Positions 25,527 to 25,910 of a DNA stretch of 25,910 nucleotides are shown here, in pieces. The stretch is from a bacterium (lineage in GTDB: Bacteria; AUK180), in the NCBI GenBank assembly GCA_030622125.1, contig JAUXGM010000011.1:1-25910 (forward strand), in the 5' to 3' direction. Under the pieces are notes generated by a model. That model had not been told where the DNA came from and ran no database searches. It worked only from the letters and a program-made list of their open reading frames with translations. A program made the translations under genes and the position numbers. Within the stretch, counting starts at the first letter, position 1, and every line of letters starts with the position of its first letter.

Positions 25527-25600
25527 TGGCTGGGGAACAGGGATTCGAACCCCGATATACGGAACCAGAATCCGCAGTCCTGCCGTTAGACGATTCCCCA
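25527..25600 (-). tRNA. tRNA-Gln (anticodon CTG)
   Basis: Cloverleaf on the minus strand: acceptor tggggaa/ttcccca with the T1-A72 pair typical of tRNA-Gln, D arm gtctaacggcaggac, anticodon stem gcgga/tccgt with loop ttctggt (anticodon CTG), T arm cggggttcgaatccctg. Discriminator G is followed by an encoded CCA. It is transcribed from its own promoter and divergent from tRNA-Thr. Confidence 0.94.
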
Positions 25601-25611
25601 GCACAAAAATT

Positions 25612-25639
25612 ATTATAGGGAAAAAAAAGAAAAAATCAA
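25612..25639 (-). promoter_or_regulatory. tRNA-Gln promoter
   Basis: TTGATT (25634-25639), 16 bases, TATAAT (25612-25617) on the minus strand; the -10 box is 12 bases from the mature tRNA 5' end. Identical in both hexamers and spacing to the promoter at 12321-12348. Confidence 0.7.
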
Positions 25640-25657
25640 GTTTTATCTTATTTTTTC

Positions 25658-25686
25658 TTGACTTTTTTTATTTATTTAATTATCAT
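25658..25686 (+). promoter_or_regulatory. tRNA-Thr promoter
   Basis: TTGACT (25658-25663), 17 bases, TATCAT (25681-25686). A start near 25693 would give a 5' leader of about six bases. A TATACT at 25686-25691 is a better -10 hexamer but would need a 22-base spacer. Confidence 0.55.
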
Positions 25687-25698
25687 ATACTTTAAGTT

Positions 25699-25771
25699 GC
25701 TGGTGTAGCTCAGTTGGTAGAGCAGCTGATTCGTAATCAGCAGGTCAGCGGTTCAAATCCGCTCACCAGCT
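25699..25771 (+). tRNA. tRNA-Thr (anticodon CGT)
   Basis: Cloverleaf: acceptor gctggtg/caccagc, D arm gctcagttggtagagc, anticodon stem gctga/tcagc with loop ttcgtaa (anticodon CGT, reading ACG), variable aggtc, T arm agcggttcaaatccgct, discriminator T. CCA is not encoded. An inverted repeat copy starts two bases after the gene. Confidence 0.95.
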
Positions 25772-25773
25772 GT

Positions 25774-25830
25774 GGATAAGGCAATAAGGGAATAAGTAAA
25801 ATAATATTAAACTCCAAAAACAAAAGAACA
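25774..25830 (-). repeat. Dispersed element, inverted tail copy D
   Basis: Read on the minus strand this gives ...ggagtttaatattattttac followed by octamers acttattc, ccttattg, ccttatcc. It matches the tail and array of copy B in reverse orientation. The palindromic arms are absent or badly degraded (gctaatgttctttt in place of ggtaatgtccctctttt). It follows tRNA-Thr directly. Bases 25831-25910 show nothing I can name. Confidence 0.65.
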
Positions 25831-25910
25831 TTAGCATCGGTGTTAAATCTGTATTTTAATATAATTTAAAATATGTCTTTATATTATTACTATTAATAAG
25901 AGTTGTGTAA

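Overview
The window is AT-rich, gene-dense bacterial chromosome made almost entirely of housekeeping genes. Two outer-membrane-type proteins with signal peptides, an OmpA C-terminal domain, a lipoprotein, an M23 peptidoglycan hydrolase and a UDP-sugar dehydrogenase point to a diderm (Gram-negative) cell. IspH indicates the MEP isoprenoid route, ThyX folate/FAD-dependent dTMP synthesis, and PfkA, AckA and a Ptb-type acyltransferase a glycolytic, acid-forming metabolism. I cannot place the organism in a phylum from this sequence. An uncultured candidate-phylum bacterium is plausible, but that is inference. The window starts and stops inside or beside the same dispersed repeat, which is where metagenomic contigs often break.

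Layout. Positions 1-204 hold two different dispersed repeats. Positions 190-11242 (minus strand) form one long operon with tiny gaps or overlaps, read ispH, thyX, ackA, a DUF1573 lipoprotein, dnaE, an unknown outer-membrane-type protein, accA, pfkA, folP. Its TTGATA-16-TATAAT promoter lies just upstream of ispH. Next come a separate FHA-domain gene (11308-11673) and a transcript encoding a 130-residue tail-anchored protein followed by tRNA-Arg and tRNA-Glu (11747-12301). A divergent promoter region (12302-12399) also drives dnaG, rpoD and an M23 peptidase on the plus strand (12400-17000); dnaG looks leaderless. That operon collides tail to tail with a second minus-strand operon (16972-23490) read UDP-sugar dehydrogenase, Ptb, DUF2520 Rossmann protein, endonuclease V, NtrY-like histidine kinase. 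An OmpA-like protein with a fully consensus sigma-70 promoter follows (23544-25210). The last 700 bases hold two tandem palindromic repeats, a divergent tRNA-Gln/tRNA-Thr pair and an inverted repeat copy.

Genes are tightly packed: many starts sit inside the previous gene and translational coupling is probably the rule. dnaG-rpoD keeps the classic primase/sigma-factor pairing, here without rpsU and with a cell-wall hydrolase appended. I see no phage, CRISPR, toxin or defence genes. The least ordinary signals are the multi-copy palindrome/octamer element, the repeat that supplies the folP stop codon, the apparently leaderless dnaG, the mRNA-tRNA operon, and several family-atypical residues (PfkA GGNGS, OmpA Arg-to-Gln).
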